Made by a program: the position numbers and the translations under genes. Below, piece by piece: positions 7,642 through 16,847 of a DNA stretch of 56,377 bases (the stretch's first letter is position 1; every line of letters starts with the position of its first letter). This DNA comes from Microvirga sp. ACRRW. GTDB lineage: Bacteria > Pseudomonadota > Alphaproteobacteria > Rhizobiales > Beijerinckiaceae. Under the pieces are notes generated by a model, which was not told the DNA's origin, did not search any database, and saw only the letters and a list, made by a program, of their open reading frames with translations. Location of the stretch: the NCBI RefSeq assembly GCF_022346925.1, contig NZ_JAKRNJ010000010.1, positions 1 through 56,377 on the forward strand, written 5' to 3'.

Positions 7642-9690
7642 GGGCAACGGCACCGAGATATCGTAGGACACGCCCGATTTGTCGAAGTTGAGCACCATGT
7701 ATCCATCGAGCTCGCCCTCGATGCTGCGGCGGATCAGGCGGGAGCCGAAACCCTGGCGCTTGGGAGGCTGCACGGGCGGCCCGCCGGACTCGGTCCAATG
7801 AACGCGCAATTGCGAGGGGCGGTCTGCCGCATGAATGACGGACCAGGACAGGTCGAGCCGGCCTGTCGGGACCGAGAGGGCCCCGTATTTCGCGGCGTTC
7901 GTCACCAGCTCGTGCAGAACGAGGCCGAAATTGATGGCGTAGCGCGACGGCAGGTTCACCCTGGGCCCGTTGATTGTTACTCTGTCGTCGGCTTCGCGCC
8001 TGTAAGGAGCAAGTTCCTGCGTCGCGATGTCGAGCAGATCCGCCTCGCGCCAGGATTTCAGGGTCAGCAGATTGTGGGTCATGGAAAGGGCCAGCAGCCG
8101 GCCCTCGAAAGCTTCCTTGAACTGTGCCGAGCTGGCGCTGGAGCGCAACGTCTGCGCGGCGATGGACTGAACCGTGGCTAGCGTGTTCTTCACCCGATGA
8201 TTCAATTCATCCAGGAAGAAGCGCTGCTGCTCCTCGGCCTGACGGCGCTCTGTGATGTCCTGAATGATGCCGACGAAAAAGGCGGGCTTCTTCCGGGCGT
8301 CGAAGGACACCTTGCCCTTCGTGCTGATCCAGCAGATTTTTCCGTCGGGTCGCCGCACCCGATACTCGTCTTCGTAATTGCCGTTGTTCTCGCCCTGAGC
8401 GGCAGCGCGCAGCCGCTCGATCGCGCGGTGCGCATCTTCCGGATGGAGGAGGGAGCGCCATTCCTGTATGTTCGTCGCGGCTTGCACGGCAGGCATGCCG
8501 AGGATCTCGGCGGCCTGACTCGACCACCCTCCCAGGCCCTTGCGGTGATCATACCACCAGGTGCCCATATGGCCGGCCTCCAAGGCAAGCCGCGCCCGTT
8601 CCTCGCTTGCCCTCAGAGCTTGCTGCCGCTCGGCGACATCGTCCATCAGGTCGTTGAAGGCTTTGGACAGAAGCCCGAATTCTCCTGAGTTCTTCGGCAG
8701 GTTGATGCGGGCCTGATAATCTCCGCGCCGCCAATCCCCGACGGCATTGGTCATGATCTCGAAGGGCTTTGTGATAAAGGCGCGGCTCGCCAGCCACGAC
8801 AGCGACAGGGCGAGGACGAGAGCGGCGGCGATCAGTATGAAGCCGCGCTTGGCCGCCTCGTTGATAGTGGCGAACGCCACCTTCGTCGAGAGGCCCGCGC
8901 TCACATAGATGTTTTCCGCAGGAGGGTAGTTCACAGGGATGTAGCCATAGATTCGGTTTGTGCCGTCCTGGCTGTTCGCCTTGAAGCTGCCGGGCTTATC
9001 GGCGGTCAGCATCTGCATGAATGAGGTAGGAATCGTTGTTCCGATAAATCGTTCCGGGAATGGCTCCCGTGAGAGGATGACCCCGTTCCTGTCGGCAAGG
9101 GTAAGGGAGCCACCGGCCGGAATGACGCGCTCCTTCAATTCCTTGTCGAGCCATTTGAGATCCAAAGCTGCCGCGATGACACCGATGATCAGTCCATCGC
9201 TGCTCCAGATCGGAAGCGACAGCGGGATGACTGAATATGCTCCAAGCCCTCCCTCCGTGAATTCCTGCGTGTATGTGCCGATGGAGAAGCCCTTTTTGGC
9301 GATGGTCTCCTGAAAATAGAGACGGTCCTTAAAGCGCAGATCCGAGTTGATGAATCCTCTGTCGTTGCAGCGGACATCGCCATCCAGATCGAGGACCACG
9401 AACGAAACGATGTGCAGTACCTTCTGCTGAACGGAGCGCAGATAGGCGTTGCAGACCGCTGTCTCGAAAGACCGGATTGACGGTGCTTCGTCCATGGCCA
9501 GAAGAAGGCTATTGATGCCCTCGAAGATGTGGTCGACTTCGGAGGCTGCCAATTCCGCCTGGCGAATGACGATGTCGTTGATTTCCGCTTCACGGGCGCG
9601 CCTGAGCGAGACTTCCGTGAAGGCCCATATGACGAGCGCAGGCAAAACGGAGATCAACGCCAAAAGGAGCAAACGTCTCGTCAGAGTCAT
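7633..9690 (-). CDS. HWE-family sensor histidine kinase with extracytoplasmic Cache-type sensor, HAMP and PAS
   Basis: Membrane kinase of 685 residues from the ATG at 9690. Order of parts: membrane segment about 7-24; periplasmic sensor about 30-280 resembling a double Cache domain (FKDRLYFQETIAKKGFSIG is typical); second membrane segment about 283-301; HAMP about 302-355; PAS/PAC about 370-480; HWE/HisKA_2 phosphoacceptor His498 in ELNHRVKN; ATP-binding N-box LHELVTNAAKYG at 592-603; HWTESGGPPV at 631-640, which defines the HWE class. Such kinases drive response regulators or PhyR-type general stress signalling in alphaproteobacteria. No response regulator is adjacent. The ligand is unknown; Cache domains often bind amino or carboxylic acids. 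Confidence 0.9.
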   Translation of the reverse strand: MTLTRRLLLLALISVLPALVIWAFTEVSLRRAREAEINDIVIRQAELAASEVDHIFEGINSLLLAMDEAPSIRSFETAVCNAYLRSVQQKVLHIVSFVVLDLDGDVRCNDRGFINSDLRFKDRLYFQETIAKKGFSIGTYTQEFTEGGLGAYSVIPLSLPIWSSDGLIIGVIAAALDLKWLDKELKERVIPAGGSLTLADRNGVILSREPFPERFIGTTIPTSFMQMLTADKPGSFKANSQDGTNRIYGYIPVNYPPAENIYVSAGLSTKVAFATINEAAKRGFILIAAALVLALSLSWLASRAFITKPFEIMTNAVGDWRRGDYQARINLPKNSGEFGLLSKAFNDLMDDVAERQQALRASEERARLALEAGHMGTWWYDHRKGLGGWSSQAAEILGMPAVQAATNIQEWRSLLHPEDAHRAIERLRAAAQGENNGNYEDEYRVRRPDGKICWISTKGKVSFDARKKPAFFVGIIQDITERRQAEEQQRFFLDELNHRVKNTLATVQSIAAQTLRSSASSAQFKEAFEGRLLALSMTHNLLTLKSWREADLLDIATQELAPYRREADDRVTINGPRVNLPSRYAINFGLVLHELVTNAAKYGALSVPTGRLDLSWSVIHAADRPSQLRVHWTESGGPPVQPPKRQGFGSRLIRRSIEGELDGYMVLNFDKSGVSYDISVPLPSA

Positions 9691-9802
9691 GCAGATGCCC
9701 AGCTTCAGAAGAGCAGGGGACCATAAAGATCGATGAGCGTCCACCCCGGAACAACCGCAGGATGCCCTTGCATCCCTGGCCAAGAGGTGTCAGGTGGCAG
9801 GC

Positions 9803-11614
9803 ATGGCTCCTCCTCCTCTGCTTCTCCTCCAGGAAATTGCTCTCACTTTCGGCGGCACGCCCTTGATCGAGAGCGCGGAACTCTCCGTTTCTCCCGGCGA
9901 GCGGGCTTGCCTCGTAGGCCGCAACGGCTCAGGCAAATCGACCCTGCTCAAGATTGCCGCAGGCATGATCGAGGCCGATAAAGGCAAGCGTTTCGTGCAG
10001 CCCGGCGCTACCGTGCGCTATCTGGCCCAGGAGCCGGACCTCTCCGCTTTCCCGAACACGCTGGCTTATGTGGAATCGGGTCTCGGGCCGGGCGACGATC
10101 CCTATCGGGCCCGCTACCTGCTGGAGCAGCTCGGCCTGACCGGCGAGGAGAAGCCTTCCGACCTCTCCGGCGGCGAGGCCCGTCGTGCCGCGCTCGCCCA
10201 TGTGCTGGCGCCCCAGCCTGATATCCTGCTGCTGGACGAGCCCACCAACCATCTCGACCTGCCTGCCATCGAGTGGCTGGAAAGCGAGCTGAAGAGCCTG
10301 CGCTCGGCCCTCGTTCTCATCAGCCACGACCGACGCTTCCTGGAGAGCCTGTCTCAGGCGACCGTCTGGTTGGACCGGGGCAAAACCCGCCGCATGGACC
10401 AGGGTTTCGCTCATTTCGAGGAATGGCGCGATCAGGTGCTGGAGCAGGAGGAAGCGGAGCACCACAAGCTCGGTCGCAAGCTCGTGGCCGAGGCCGACTG
10501 GCTGCGCTACGGCGTGACCGCAAGACGTAAGCGCAACGTGCGCCGCCTCGGCAACCTCCACGCCATGCGCCAGCAATACCGCGACCGCACGCGCGCCGTC
10601 GGCACGGTCAGCATGACCCTTGCCGAGGCCGAGCAGTCGGGAACACAGGTAGTGGAGGCCGAGGGCATCTCCAAGGCCTATGGCGAGCGCCCCATCGTCG
10701 CGAACCTGTCTTTGCGGCTTCTGCGCGGGGATCGGCTCGGCATCATCGGCCCGAACGGCGCGGGCAAGACTACGCTCATCAATCTGCTCACGGGCAATCT
10801 CCAGCCGGATTCCGGCCGGGTGCGCTTGGGCTCGAACCTGCAGATGGTCACCCTGGACCAGCGCCGGGCGAGCCTCGATCCCAACGCCACCGTGGCGGAG
10901 ACGCTCACCGGCGGGCGCGGCGACAGCGTCACCATCGGCGGTCAGACGAAGCACGTGATCGGCTACATGAAGGACTTCCTGTTCTCGCCGGAACAGGCCC
11001 GCACGCCCGTGGGCGTGCTCTCGGGCGGCGAGCGCAACCGGCTCATGTTGGCGCGCGCGCTGGCGCAGCCCTCGAACCTTCTCGTTCTCGACGAGCCGAC
11101 CAACGATCTCGATCTCGAAACCCTCGACCTGCTGCAGGAGATGATTACCGATTATTCCGGCACGGTCCTGCTGGTGAGCCACGACCGCGACTTCCTCGAC
11201 CGCACGGTCAGTTCCGTTCTCGTGTCGGAAGGCGAGGGACGCTGGATCGAGTACGCGGGCGGCTATTCCGACATGGTGGCTCAGCGCGGTCAGGGCGTGC
11301 AGGCCCGCGTTGTCGAGAAGGAAGACAAGCCCAGGAACAACGGCAAGCCTGTGGCCGCGCCTTCTCAGACCAACAAGCGCAAGCTCAGCTTCAACGAGCA
11401 GCACGATCTCAAGACCCTACCCAAGCGCATGGAAGAGCTGGAAGCCAAGATCGCCAAGGTGCAGGAAATCCTCGCCGATCCCGAACTCTATTCCCGCGAC
11501 CCCGCCCGCTTCCAGAAGGCGATGGATGCTCTGACGCAGTTGCAGGGAGAGCTTCATGCCGCGGAAGAGCGCTGGCTGGAGCTGGAAATGCTGAAGGAAG
11601 AGCTTGAGGGTTGA
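9803..11614 (+). CDS. ABC-F family ATPase, Uup-like
   Basis: Soluble protein of 603 residues with two ABC ATPase domains and no membrane segments: Walker A GRNGSGKS and GPNGAGKT, signatures LSGGEARR and LSGGERNR, Walker B motifs LLLDEPTNHLDLP and LVLDEPTNDLDLE, an ABC-F interdomain linker with an arginine-rich stretch, and a C-terminal coiled coil rich in Lys/Glu (Uup-type C-terminal domain). ABC-F proteins act on ribosomes or, for Uup, on branched DNA intermediates. A GTG at 9794 would add three residues; the ATG at 9803 has AGGTGG 5 nt upstream and is preferred. It is transcribed away from the histidine kinase. Confidence 0.92.
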   Translation: MAPPPLLLLQEIALTFGGTPLIESAELSVSPGERACLVGRNGSGKSTLLKIAAGMIEADKGKRFVQPGATVRYLAQEPDLSAFPNTLAYVESGLGPGDDPYRARYLLEQLGLTGEEKPSDLSGGEARRAALAHVLAPQPDILLLDEPTNHLDLPAIEWLESELKSLRSALVLISHDRRFLESLSQATVWLDRGKTRRMDQGFAHFEEWRDQVLEQEEAEHHKLGRKLVAEADWLRYGVTARRKRNVRRLGNLHAMRQQYRDRTRAVGTVSMTLAEAEQSGTQVVEAEGISKAYGERPIVANLSLRLLRGDRLGIIGPNGAGKTTLINLLTGNLQPDSGRVRLGSNLQMVTLDQRRASLDPNATVAETLTGGRGDSVTIGGQTKHVIGYMKDFLFSPEQARTPVGVLSGGERNRLMLARALAQPSNLLVLDEPTNDLDLETLDLLQEMITDYSGTVLLVSHDRDFLDRTVSSVLVSEGEGRWIEYAGGYSDMVAQRGQGVQARVVEKEDKPRNNGKPVAAPSQTNKRKLSFNEQHDLKTLPKRMEELEAKIAKVQEILADPELYSRDPARFQKAMDALTQLQGELHAAEERWLELEMLKEELEG

Positions 11615-11624
11615 GCCGGGTGCA

Positions 11625-11641
11625 GGTCTCTCAGACCTTTT
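11625..11641 (+). terminator. Small terminator-like hairpin after the ABC-F gene
   Basis: GGTCT (11625-11629), loop CTC, AGACC (11633-11637), then TTTT, beginning 11 nt after the ABC-F stop. The stem is only 5 bp, so strength is doubtful, but the position and T-run fit an intrinsic terminator. Confidence 0.4.
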
Positions 11642-11710
11642 GGGCCTGTTGCGCGTTTTAGCCGGGACGGCTCAAAGTGCCGGGATAGATCGTTCCCAAA
11701 GAGACAATCG

Positions 11711-12826
11711 ATGGCACCTGCAAAACTGTTCACGCCCTTCAAGGTCGGAAAGCTCAATCTCGCCAATCGCATCGTAATCGCGCCTATGTGCCAGTACTCG
11801 GCCGAGGACGGGTGCATGACCGACTGGCACACGATCCATCTGGGGCAGTTGGCTCTCTCTGGTGCGGCGCTCCTGACGATCGAGGCCACGGCCGTCGTGC
11901 CGGAAGGGCGTATCTCCTATGGCGATGTGGGGCTTTATTCGGACGAGACTGAAGCTGCCATGGGGCGCGTTCTCGACAGCGTCCGCCGCTGGTCCGACAT
12001 GCCGATTGCAATTCAGCTGGCTCATGCGGGGCGCAAGGCCTCCACGGATCTTCCGTGGAATGGTGGAAAGCAGATCTCTCCCAACCATGACAACGGATGG
12101 CAAACGGAAGCTCCCTCGGCAGTCCCATATTCGACGAGCGACGTCGCTCCGACAGCGCTCGATAAGGATGGGTTGGCGCGCCTGCGCAAGGCATTCGCGG
12201 ATTCGGCAAAGCGCGCGGCGCGCCTCGGAATTGGGGCCGTGCAGGTTCATGCGGCGCATGGCTATCTGCTGCACGAATTCCTTTCTCCCTTGTCCAACCA
12301 GCGCACCGATGAATATGGCGGCTCGTTGAAGAACCGAATGCGGTTTCCGCTGGAAGTCTTCGACGCTATTCGCGCGGCCTTCCCGGCTGAGCGGCCTGTA
12401 ACAGTGCGTGTCTCGGGAACCGATTGGGCCGATGGCGGCTGGACCATCGAGGAGACCGTCGCCTTTTCGCAGGCACTCGAGGCGCGTGGCTGCGATGCTA
12501 TGCACGTGTCAAGCGGTGGGCTGACCTCGGCGCAGCAGATTCCGGTCGGCCCCAATTATCAGGTTCCGCTTGCCCGCGCGGTCAAACATGCCACCAAGAT
12601 GCCGGTCATCGCGGTGGGCTTGATCACCGACTTCGTGCAGGCCGAGGCAATCCTCGCCACAGGTGAGGCCGATCTCATCGCGCTGGCCCGGGCCATTCTC
12701 TACAACCCGCGCTGGCCTTGGCATGCAGCCGCGCATTTCGGAGCTTCGGTCAAAGCGCCCAATCAATACCTGCGCTCGCAGCCGCATCAATATCCGCGTC
12801 TCTTCGACATGCGCGCGGATGATTGA
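11711..12826 (+). CDS. namA: NADH:flavin oxidoreductase, old yellow enzyme (YqjM/NamA class)
   Basis: FMN-dependent ene-reductase of 371 residues that uses NAD(P)H to reduce activated C=C bonds or nitro groups. The N-terminal APMCQYSA motif with Cys27 and Tyr29 is that of the thermophilic-like YqjM class. The HxxH pair in VQVHAAHGYLLHEFLSPL and the SNQRTDEYGGS loop are the flavin/substrate-binding motifs. C-terminal GEADLIALARAILYNPRWP is also typical. The gene stands alone, convergent with the dodecin gene. The physiological substrate is unknown; roles in detoxifying electrophiles are common. Confidence 0.92.
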   Translation: MAPAKLFTPFKVGKLNLANRIVIAPMCQYSAEDGCMTDWHTIHLGQLALSGAALLTIEATAVVPEGRISYGDVGLYSDETEAAMGRVLDSVRRWSDMPIAIQLAHAGRKASTDLPWNGGKQISPNHDNGWQTEAPSAVPYSTSDVAPTALDKDGLARLRKAFADSAKRAARLGIGAVQVHAAHGYLLHEFLSPLSNQRTDEYGGSLKNRMRFPLEVFDAIRAAFPAERPVTVRVSGTDWADGGWTIEETVAFSQALEARGCDAMHVSSGGLTSAQQIPVGPNYQVPLARAVKHATKMPVIAVGLITDFVQAEAILATGEADLIALARAILYNPRWPWHAAAHFGASVKAPNQYLRSQPHQYPRLFDMRADD

Positions 12827-12833
12827 GGGTTCA

Positions 12834-12860
12834 CGAAGGCGGCTTTAGGAGCCGCCTTCG
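12834..12860. other. Perfect 11-bp stem-loop between convergent namA and dodecin genes
   Basis: CGAAGGCGGCT (12834-12844) pairs perfectly with AGCCGCCTTCG (12850-12860) around the loop TTAGG. It begins 8 nt after the namA stop, and its loop contains part of the dodecin stop codon (12845-12847), so the last dodecin codons form one arm. No T-run follows on either strand. It may act as a Rho-assisted or bidirectional 3'-end structure. Confidence 0.6.
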
Positions 12861-13063
12861 TCCAGCGTGAAGCCTGCCTTCAGCACGACCTGATAATGGC
12901 GCACCTTGCCATCCTCGACATGGCCGCGGGTCTGCAGAACCTCGAACCAGCGCATGTTGCGCAGGGTTTGGCTCGCCCGCGTGATCGCGGTCTGGATGGC
13001 ATCCTCGATGCTCGTCTCCGATGAGCCGACGAGCTCGACGACCTTGTAGACATGATCGTTCAT
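12845..13063 (-). CDS. Dodecin, small flavin-binding protein
   Basis: Protein of 72 residues matching the dodecin family over its whole length: [15 protein letters not shown], a helix starting [25 protein letters not shown], and a strand ending [12 protein letters not shown]. Dodecins form hollow dodecamers that store or buffer flavins such as FMN, riboflavin or lumichrome. The conserved Trp in 'RWFEV' is the flavin-stacking residue. AAGGAG lies 7 nt before the ATG. It is 60 nt downstream of the fumarylacetoacetase gene on the same strand and may be co-transcribed with it. Confidence 0.93.
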   Translation of the reverse strand: MNDHVYKVVELVGSSETSIEDAIQTAITRASQTLRNMRWFEVLQTRGHVEDGKVRHYQVVLKAGFTLDEGGS

Positions 13064-13123
13064 CAGGCGCTCCTTGGTTGGGATCCAAGGTGAGTTGTAG
13101 AGCGCGGCGATGGTTCGCCCATG

Positions 13124-14143
13124 TCAGGCCTGCTTCTGATAAGCCACCACTTCCTGCTCGATGGCGCCGAAGATCGAGTGGCCGGCCCTGTCCTTCATCT
13201 CGATGCGGATCGTATCTCCGAAGCGCATGAAGGGCGTGCGCGGTTCGCCGTGGAGGAGGGTTTCCACCGTGCGCTGCTCCGCGAGGCACGAATAGCCGAG
13301 GCCTCCGTCAGCGATGAGCTTGCCGGGTCCGCCGCCTTCGTCCTTGTTGGAGACCGTGCCCGAGCCGATGATCGTGCCGGCCCCAAGCGGGCGGGTTTTG
13401 GCCGCGTGGGCGATGAGGGTCGGGAAGTCGAAGGTCATGTCCACCCCTGCATTCGGCTTGCCGATGGGCTTTCCGTTGAGGGTGGAGAGTAGGGGCAGGT
13501 GGAGCCTGCCGCCGTCCCAGGCGTCGCCCAACTCATCGGGGGTGACGGCGACCGGCGACAGAGTGGAGGAGGGCTTCGCGTGGAAGAAGCCGAAGCCTTT
13601 GGCGAGTTCGCCGGGAATGAGATTTCTCAGAGAGACGTCATTGACGAGCACGACAAGACGGATGGCCTTGGCGGCTTCCTCCGGCGTGACGCCCATGGGC
13701 ACATCACCCGTGATGACTGCGATTTCCGCTTCGAAATCAATGCCGTGCGCCTCGTCCGCGGCGGGAATGGGATCGCGCGGGCAGAGGAAGGAATCCGAGC
13801 CGCCCTGGTACATGAGCGGGTCGGTCCAGAAGGAATCCGGCATATCCGCCCCCCGGGCTTTGCGCACCAGCTCTACGTGATTCACATAGGCCGAGCCGTC
13901 CGCCCACTGGTAAGAGCGGGGCAGGGGCGAGGCGCAGTCGTGCTCGTGAAACCGGAAGGAGGGCACGGACCCATGTTCGAGCTGTTCCGCCAGGTCACGC
14001 AGGCGGGGCTCGACTTTTTCCCAATCATCAAGGGCTTGCTGTAGCGTCGGAACAATGAAAAATGCGTCTGTCGCGCGGGTCAGGTCCCTCGAGACGAGTA
14101 CGAGCCGGCCATCACGGCCCTGTTTGAGCGAAGAGAGCTTCAT
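13124..14143 (-). CDS. Fumarylacetoacetase (FAH family), last step of homogentisate degradation
   Basis: FAH-superfamily hydrolase of 339 residues. It contains the metal-binding carboxylates in 'HGIDFEAEIAVITG', the lid-loop segment LVVLVNDVSLRN, and GAGTIIGSGTVSNKDEGG near the active site, all characteristic of FAH enzymes that cleave fumarylacetoacetate to fumarate and acetoacetate. The assignment rests mainly on context: hmgA, maiA and hppD lie nearby, and without this gene their pathway would lack its final step. ATG 14143 is preferred over GTG 14149 because AAGG lies 9 nt upstream. It is divergent from the TRAP binding-protein gene. Confidence 0.85.
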   Translation of the reverse strand: MKLSSLKQGRDGRLVLVSRDLTRATDAFFIVPTLQQALDDWEKVEPRLRDLAEQLEHGSVPSFRFHEHDCASPLPRSYQWADGSAYVNHVELVRKARGADMPDSFWTDPLMYQGGSDSFLCPRDPIPAADEAHGIDFEAEIAVITGDVPMGVTPEEAAKAIRLVVLVNDVSLRNLIPGELAKGFGFFHAKPSSTLSPVAVTPDELGDAWDGGRLHLPLLSTLNGKPIGKPNAGVDMTFDFPTLIAHAAKTRPLGAGTIIGSGTVSNKDEGGGPGKLIADGGLGYSCLAEQRTVETLLHGEPRTPFMRFGDTIRIEMKDRAGHSIFGAIEQEVVAYQKQA

Positions 14144-14207
14144 AGCCACCTGCCTTGTTGTCGTGGTTTATTGAGCTTGCAATGAAAGAGTCTGCGGGGA
14201 AACGCCT

Positions 14208-15305
14208 ATGACGACGATGAAGAGAAGAAACTTCCTGAAGGGCGCCGGCCTTGCGGCCGCGGCCACCACGGTGGCGGCTCCCGCCATCGCGCAATCCAGC
14301 CCGGAGATCCGCTGGCGTCTGACTTCGAGCTTCCCCAAGTCGCTCGACACGATTTTCGGCACGGCCCAGACCTTCGCCAAGTACATGGCGGATGCCACCG
14401 ACGGGAAGTTCCAGATCCAGGTTTTCGCCCCGGGCGAGATCGTGGGCGGCCTTCAGGCCATGGACGCGGTCGAGAACGGCTCGGTCGAATGCGCCCATAC
14501 CCCGCTCTATTACTATATCGGCAAGGAGCCCGCGCTCGGCATGGGAACCGGCCTGCCGTTCAGCCTCAACGCGCGCCAGCTCCATTCCTGGTGGCACTTC
14601 GCGGGCGGCAAGGAAATCATCAACGATGTCCTTGCCAAGTATAACTGCACCTCGCTGGTCTGCGGTAATTCCGGCGCGCAGATGGGCGGCTTCTTCCGCA
14701 AGGAGATCAACACCGTCGACGACCTGAAGGGTCTCAAGTTCCGTATTGGCGGTCTCGGCGGACAGGTGCTCGCCAAGCTCGGCGTCGTGCCGCAGCAGGT
14801 GGCTCCCGGCGATGTTTATCCCGCTCTCGAGCGCGGCACGCTGGACGCTGCCGAGTTCGTTGGCCCCTACGACGACGAGAAGCTCGGCTTCCTGAAAGTC
14901 GCCAAGTACTACTACGCCCCCGGCTTCTGGGAAGGCGGCGCCATGCTGCATCTCGTCGTCAACAAGGCGAAGTGGGATGAGCTGCCGAAGCATTATCAGG
15001 CCATCATGAACCAGGCCTCGGAAGCCGCGAACAACTGGATGCTGGCGAAGTACGACGCCGTGAACGGCCAGGCGCTTCGCCGCATGGTCGGCGCTGGCGC
15101 GGAGCTGCGCACCTTCTCCCAGCCGATCATGGAAGCCTCGCTCAAGGCCGCGAACGAGCTCTATACGGAACTCTCCGCCAAGAACGAGAACTTCAAGAAG
15201 GCCTACGACTCCATGGTGGCCTATCGCAACGATGTGCTGCCCTGGTGGCAGCTCAACGAATACGCCTTCGACACCTTCATGATCCGCACGCGCGGCAAGG
15301 CGTAA
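14208..15305 (+). CDS. TRAP transporter substrate-binding protein, DctP family
   Basis: Periplasmic DctP-type binding protein of 365 residues with a twin-arginine-like signal (MKRRNFLKGAGLAAAATT...AIAQ, cut around residue 29). The mature part resembles the TakP/2-oxo-acid branch: 'ITSSFPKSLDTIFG'-like start, 'EIVGGLQAMDAV', 'LKGLKFRIGGLGG' and 'ALERGTLDAAEFVGPYDD'. No DctQ or DctM membrane genes are adjacent, so it must use permeases encoded elsewhere. It sits between fumarylacetoacetase and hmgA, so a 2-oxo-acid or aromatic acid from tyrosine breakdown is a plausible ligand (inference). A strong bidirectional terminator follows. Confidence 0.9.
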   Translation: MTTMKRRNFLKGAGLAAAATTVAAPAIAQSSPEIRWRLTSSFPKSLDTIFGTAQTFAKYMADATDGKFQIQVFAPGEIVGGLQAMDAVENGSVECAHTPLYYYIGKEPALGMGTGLPFSLNARQLHSWWHFAGGKEIINDVLAKYNCTSLVCGNSGAQMGGFFRKEINTVDDLKGLKFRIGGLGGQVLAKLGVVPQQVAPGDVYPALERGTLDAAEFVGPYDDEKLGFLKVAKYYYAPGFWEGGAMLHLVVNKAKWDELPKHYQAIMNQASEAANNWMLAKYDAVNGQALRRMVGAGAELRTFSQPIMEASLKAANELYTELSAKNENFKKAYDSMVAYRNDVLPWWQLNEYAFDTFMIRTRGKA

Positions 15306-15330
15306 ATCATCGAGGCATTTCACGCTGAAG

Positions 15331-15358
15331 AAAGGCCGGCGCTTTGTGCCGGCCTTTT
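15331..15358. terminator. Bidirectional intrinsic terminator between TRAP SBP and hmgA
   Basis: AAAGGCCGGC (15331-15340), loop GCTTTGT, GCCGGCCTTTT (15348-15358). The stem is 10 bp, followed by T-rich sequence on the plus strand and, read leftwards, by TTTCTTC, so it can end both convergent transcripts. Confidence 0.88.
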
Positions 15359-15382
15359 GCTTTTGCATGTGGAAAGGTTCTC

Positions 15383-16750
15383 TCACTTCGGCTCGCGCTG
15401 GTTCGGATCGAAGTGCTTCTTCAGCTCTTTCCAGCAATCGATGTAGTTCGCCTGAAGAGTCGAGAGTTCCGCGGCGTATTTCGTCACGCGCTGAGGGAAG
15501 CGCGTTTCGAACATGAAGGCCATGGTGCCTGTAAGTTTCACGGGCTTCAGCTCCACGTTGCTTGCATGCTCGAACGCCGTTGTGTCTGGTCCATGCGGCA
15601 GCATCTGGTTGTGCAGCGAGAAACCGCCTGGCACGAAGCCTTCGGGCTTGGCATCGTAGACGCCGTAGACGAGGCCCATGAATTCCGACATCAGGTTGCG
15701 GTGATACCAGGGCGGGCGGAACGTGTTTTCCGCCACTGACCAGCGTTCGGGGAAGATCACGAAATCCACATTCGCGGTGCCGGGCGTCTCCGAGGGCGCG
15801 GTGAGCACCGTGAAGATCGACGGATCGGGATGATCGAACATGATCGCGCCAACCGGCGAGAAATGACGCAGGTCGTATTTGTAGGGCGCGTAATTGCCGT
15901 GCCACGCCACCACGTCGAGGGGCGATTGCTCGATCTCGGTGCGATAGAGCTCTCCGCCCCATTTCACAAAGAGGAAGGAAAGAGCTTCCTTGTCCTCGTA
16001 GGCAGCAACGGGTGTGAGGAAGTCGCGCGGATTGGCAAGGCAGTTCGCGCCGATGGGGCCGCGATCGGGGAGGGTGAAGGCGCCGCCGTAATTTTCGCAC
16101 ACGTAAGCACGCGCGGAGCCGTTGAGCAGTTCGACCTTGAAGATCACGCCGCGCGGGATGATGCAGATTTCGCCGGGCTCGATGTCAATCACGCCGAACT
16201 CGGTGCGGAAGCGTAAATTGCCCTCTTGCGCCACGACGAGATATTCGCCGTCGGCGTTGAAGAAATACTCGTTGTCCATGGAGCGCGTGACGAAAAGTAT
16301 GTGAGCGGCCATGCCCACCTGCGTGTCGGAGTCGCCCGCCGTGGTAATGGTTTGCAGGCCCGTCACGAAGGTGAGCGCCTCATCCGGAATCGGTGTCGGG
16401 TCCCACCGCAGCTGGCCGAGGGGCAGGTCGCTTTCCTCCCGTGCAGCAGGCGCGGTGCGCATCAGGCCCTTGTCCACTTTCACGTAACGGCCCGAATGCT
16501 TCACGCTAGGACGAATGCGATAGAGCCAGGAGCGCTGGTTCGTCGCCTGCGGGGCCGTGAAAGGCGAGCCGGAGAGCTGCTCGGCATAAAGGCCGTAATT
16601 GATCTTCTGGGGCGAGTTGCGCCCGATGGGCAGGGCACCCTCCAGAGCTTCGGTTTCGAACGAATTGCCGAAGCCGGACATGTAGCCGGGCAGGATGGCG
16701 CTTTTACGTGGCTGTTCGGATTGGAAGCCGGAGACGTTCTGAACGTTCAT
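15383..16750 (-). CDS. hmgA: Homogentisate 1,2-dioxygenase
   Basis: Full-length (455 residues) Fe(II) dioxygenase that opens the ring of homogentisate to maleylacetoacetate. The family signature near the N-terminus ([20 protein letters not shown], 22-41) is present. The iron ligands are His350, Glu356 and His386, in [15 protein letters not shown] and MLPHGPD; they sit exactly 15 residues after the human positions 335, 341 and 371. GGGAGAG precedes the ATG by 7 nt. It is divergent from the MarR-type regulator, with two near-identical palindromic operators between them, so it is likely repressed in the absence of pathway intermediates. Confidence 0.98.
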   Translation of the reverse strand: MNVQNVSGFQSEQPRKSAILPGYMSGFGNSFETEALEGALPIGRNSPQKINYGLYAEQLSGSPFTAPQATNQRSWLYRIRPSVKHSGRYVKVDKGLMRTAPAAREESDLPLGQLRWDPTPIPDEALTFVTGLQTITTAGDSDTQVGMAAHILFVTRSMDNEYFFNADGEYLVVAQEGNLRFRTEFGVIDIEPGEICIIPRGVIFKVELLNGSARAYVCENYGGAFTLPDRGPIGANCLANPRDFLTPVAAYEDKEALSFLFVKWGGELYRTEIEQSPLDVVAWHGNYAPYKYDLRHFSPVGAIMFDHPDPSIFTVLTAPSETPGTANVDFVIFPERWSVAENTFRPPWYHRNLMSEFMGLVYGVYDAKPEGFVPGGFSLHNQMLPHGPDTTAFEHASNVELKPVKLTGTMAFMFETRFPQRVTKYAAELSTLQANYIDCWKELKKHFDPNQREPK

Positions 16751-16818
16751 AGGCGCTCTCCCAGAATAAGGAGCCGATTGCGGTCAGGTTGGATATTGAC
16801 CGAGCGGCCCGCAAATCT

Positions 16819-16843
16819 AGTTGCTTGTGCAACGAATTTATCT
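16819..16843. promoter_or_regulatory. Operator 1 for the MarR-type regulator of homogentisate genes
   Basis: A palindrome GTTGC-TTGT-GCAAC at 16820-16833, inside a 25-bp unit that recurs as operator 2 exactly 29 bp downstream. It lies in the hmgA/marR divergent promoter region. MarR proteins bind such 14-18 bp dyads, so it is assigned to the adjacent marR product by position. Confidence 0.7.
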
Positions 16844-16847
16844 TATT

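Noticed and set aside
14112..16100. Long minus-strand open frame across the TRAP gene and part of hmgA
   Set aside because: It crosses a strong terminator and overlaps two well-supported genes in other frames.
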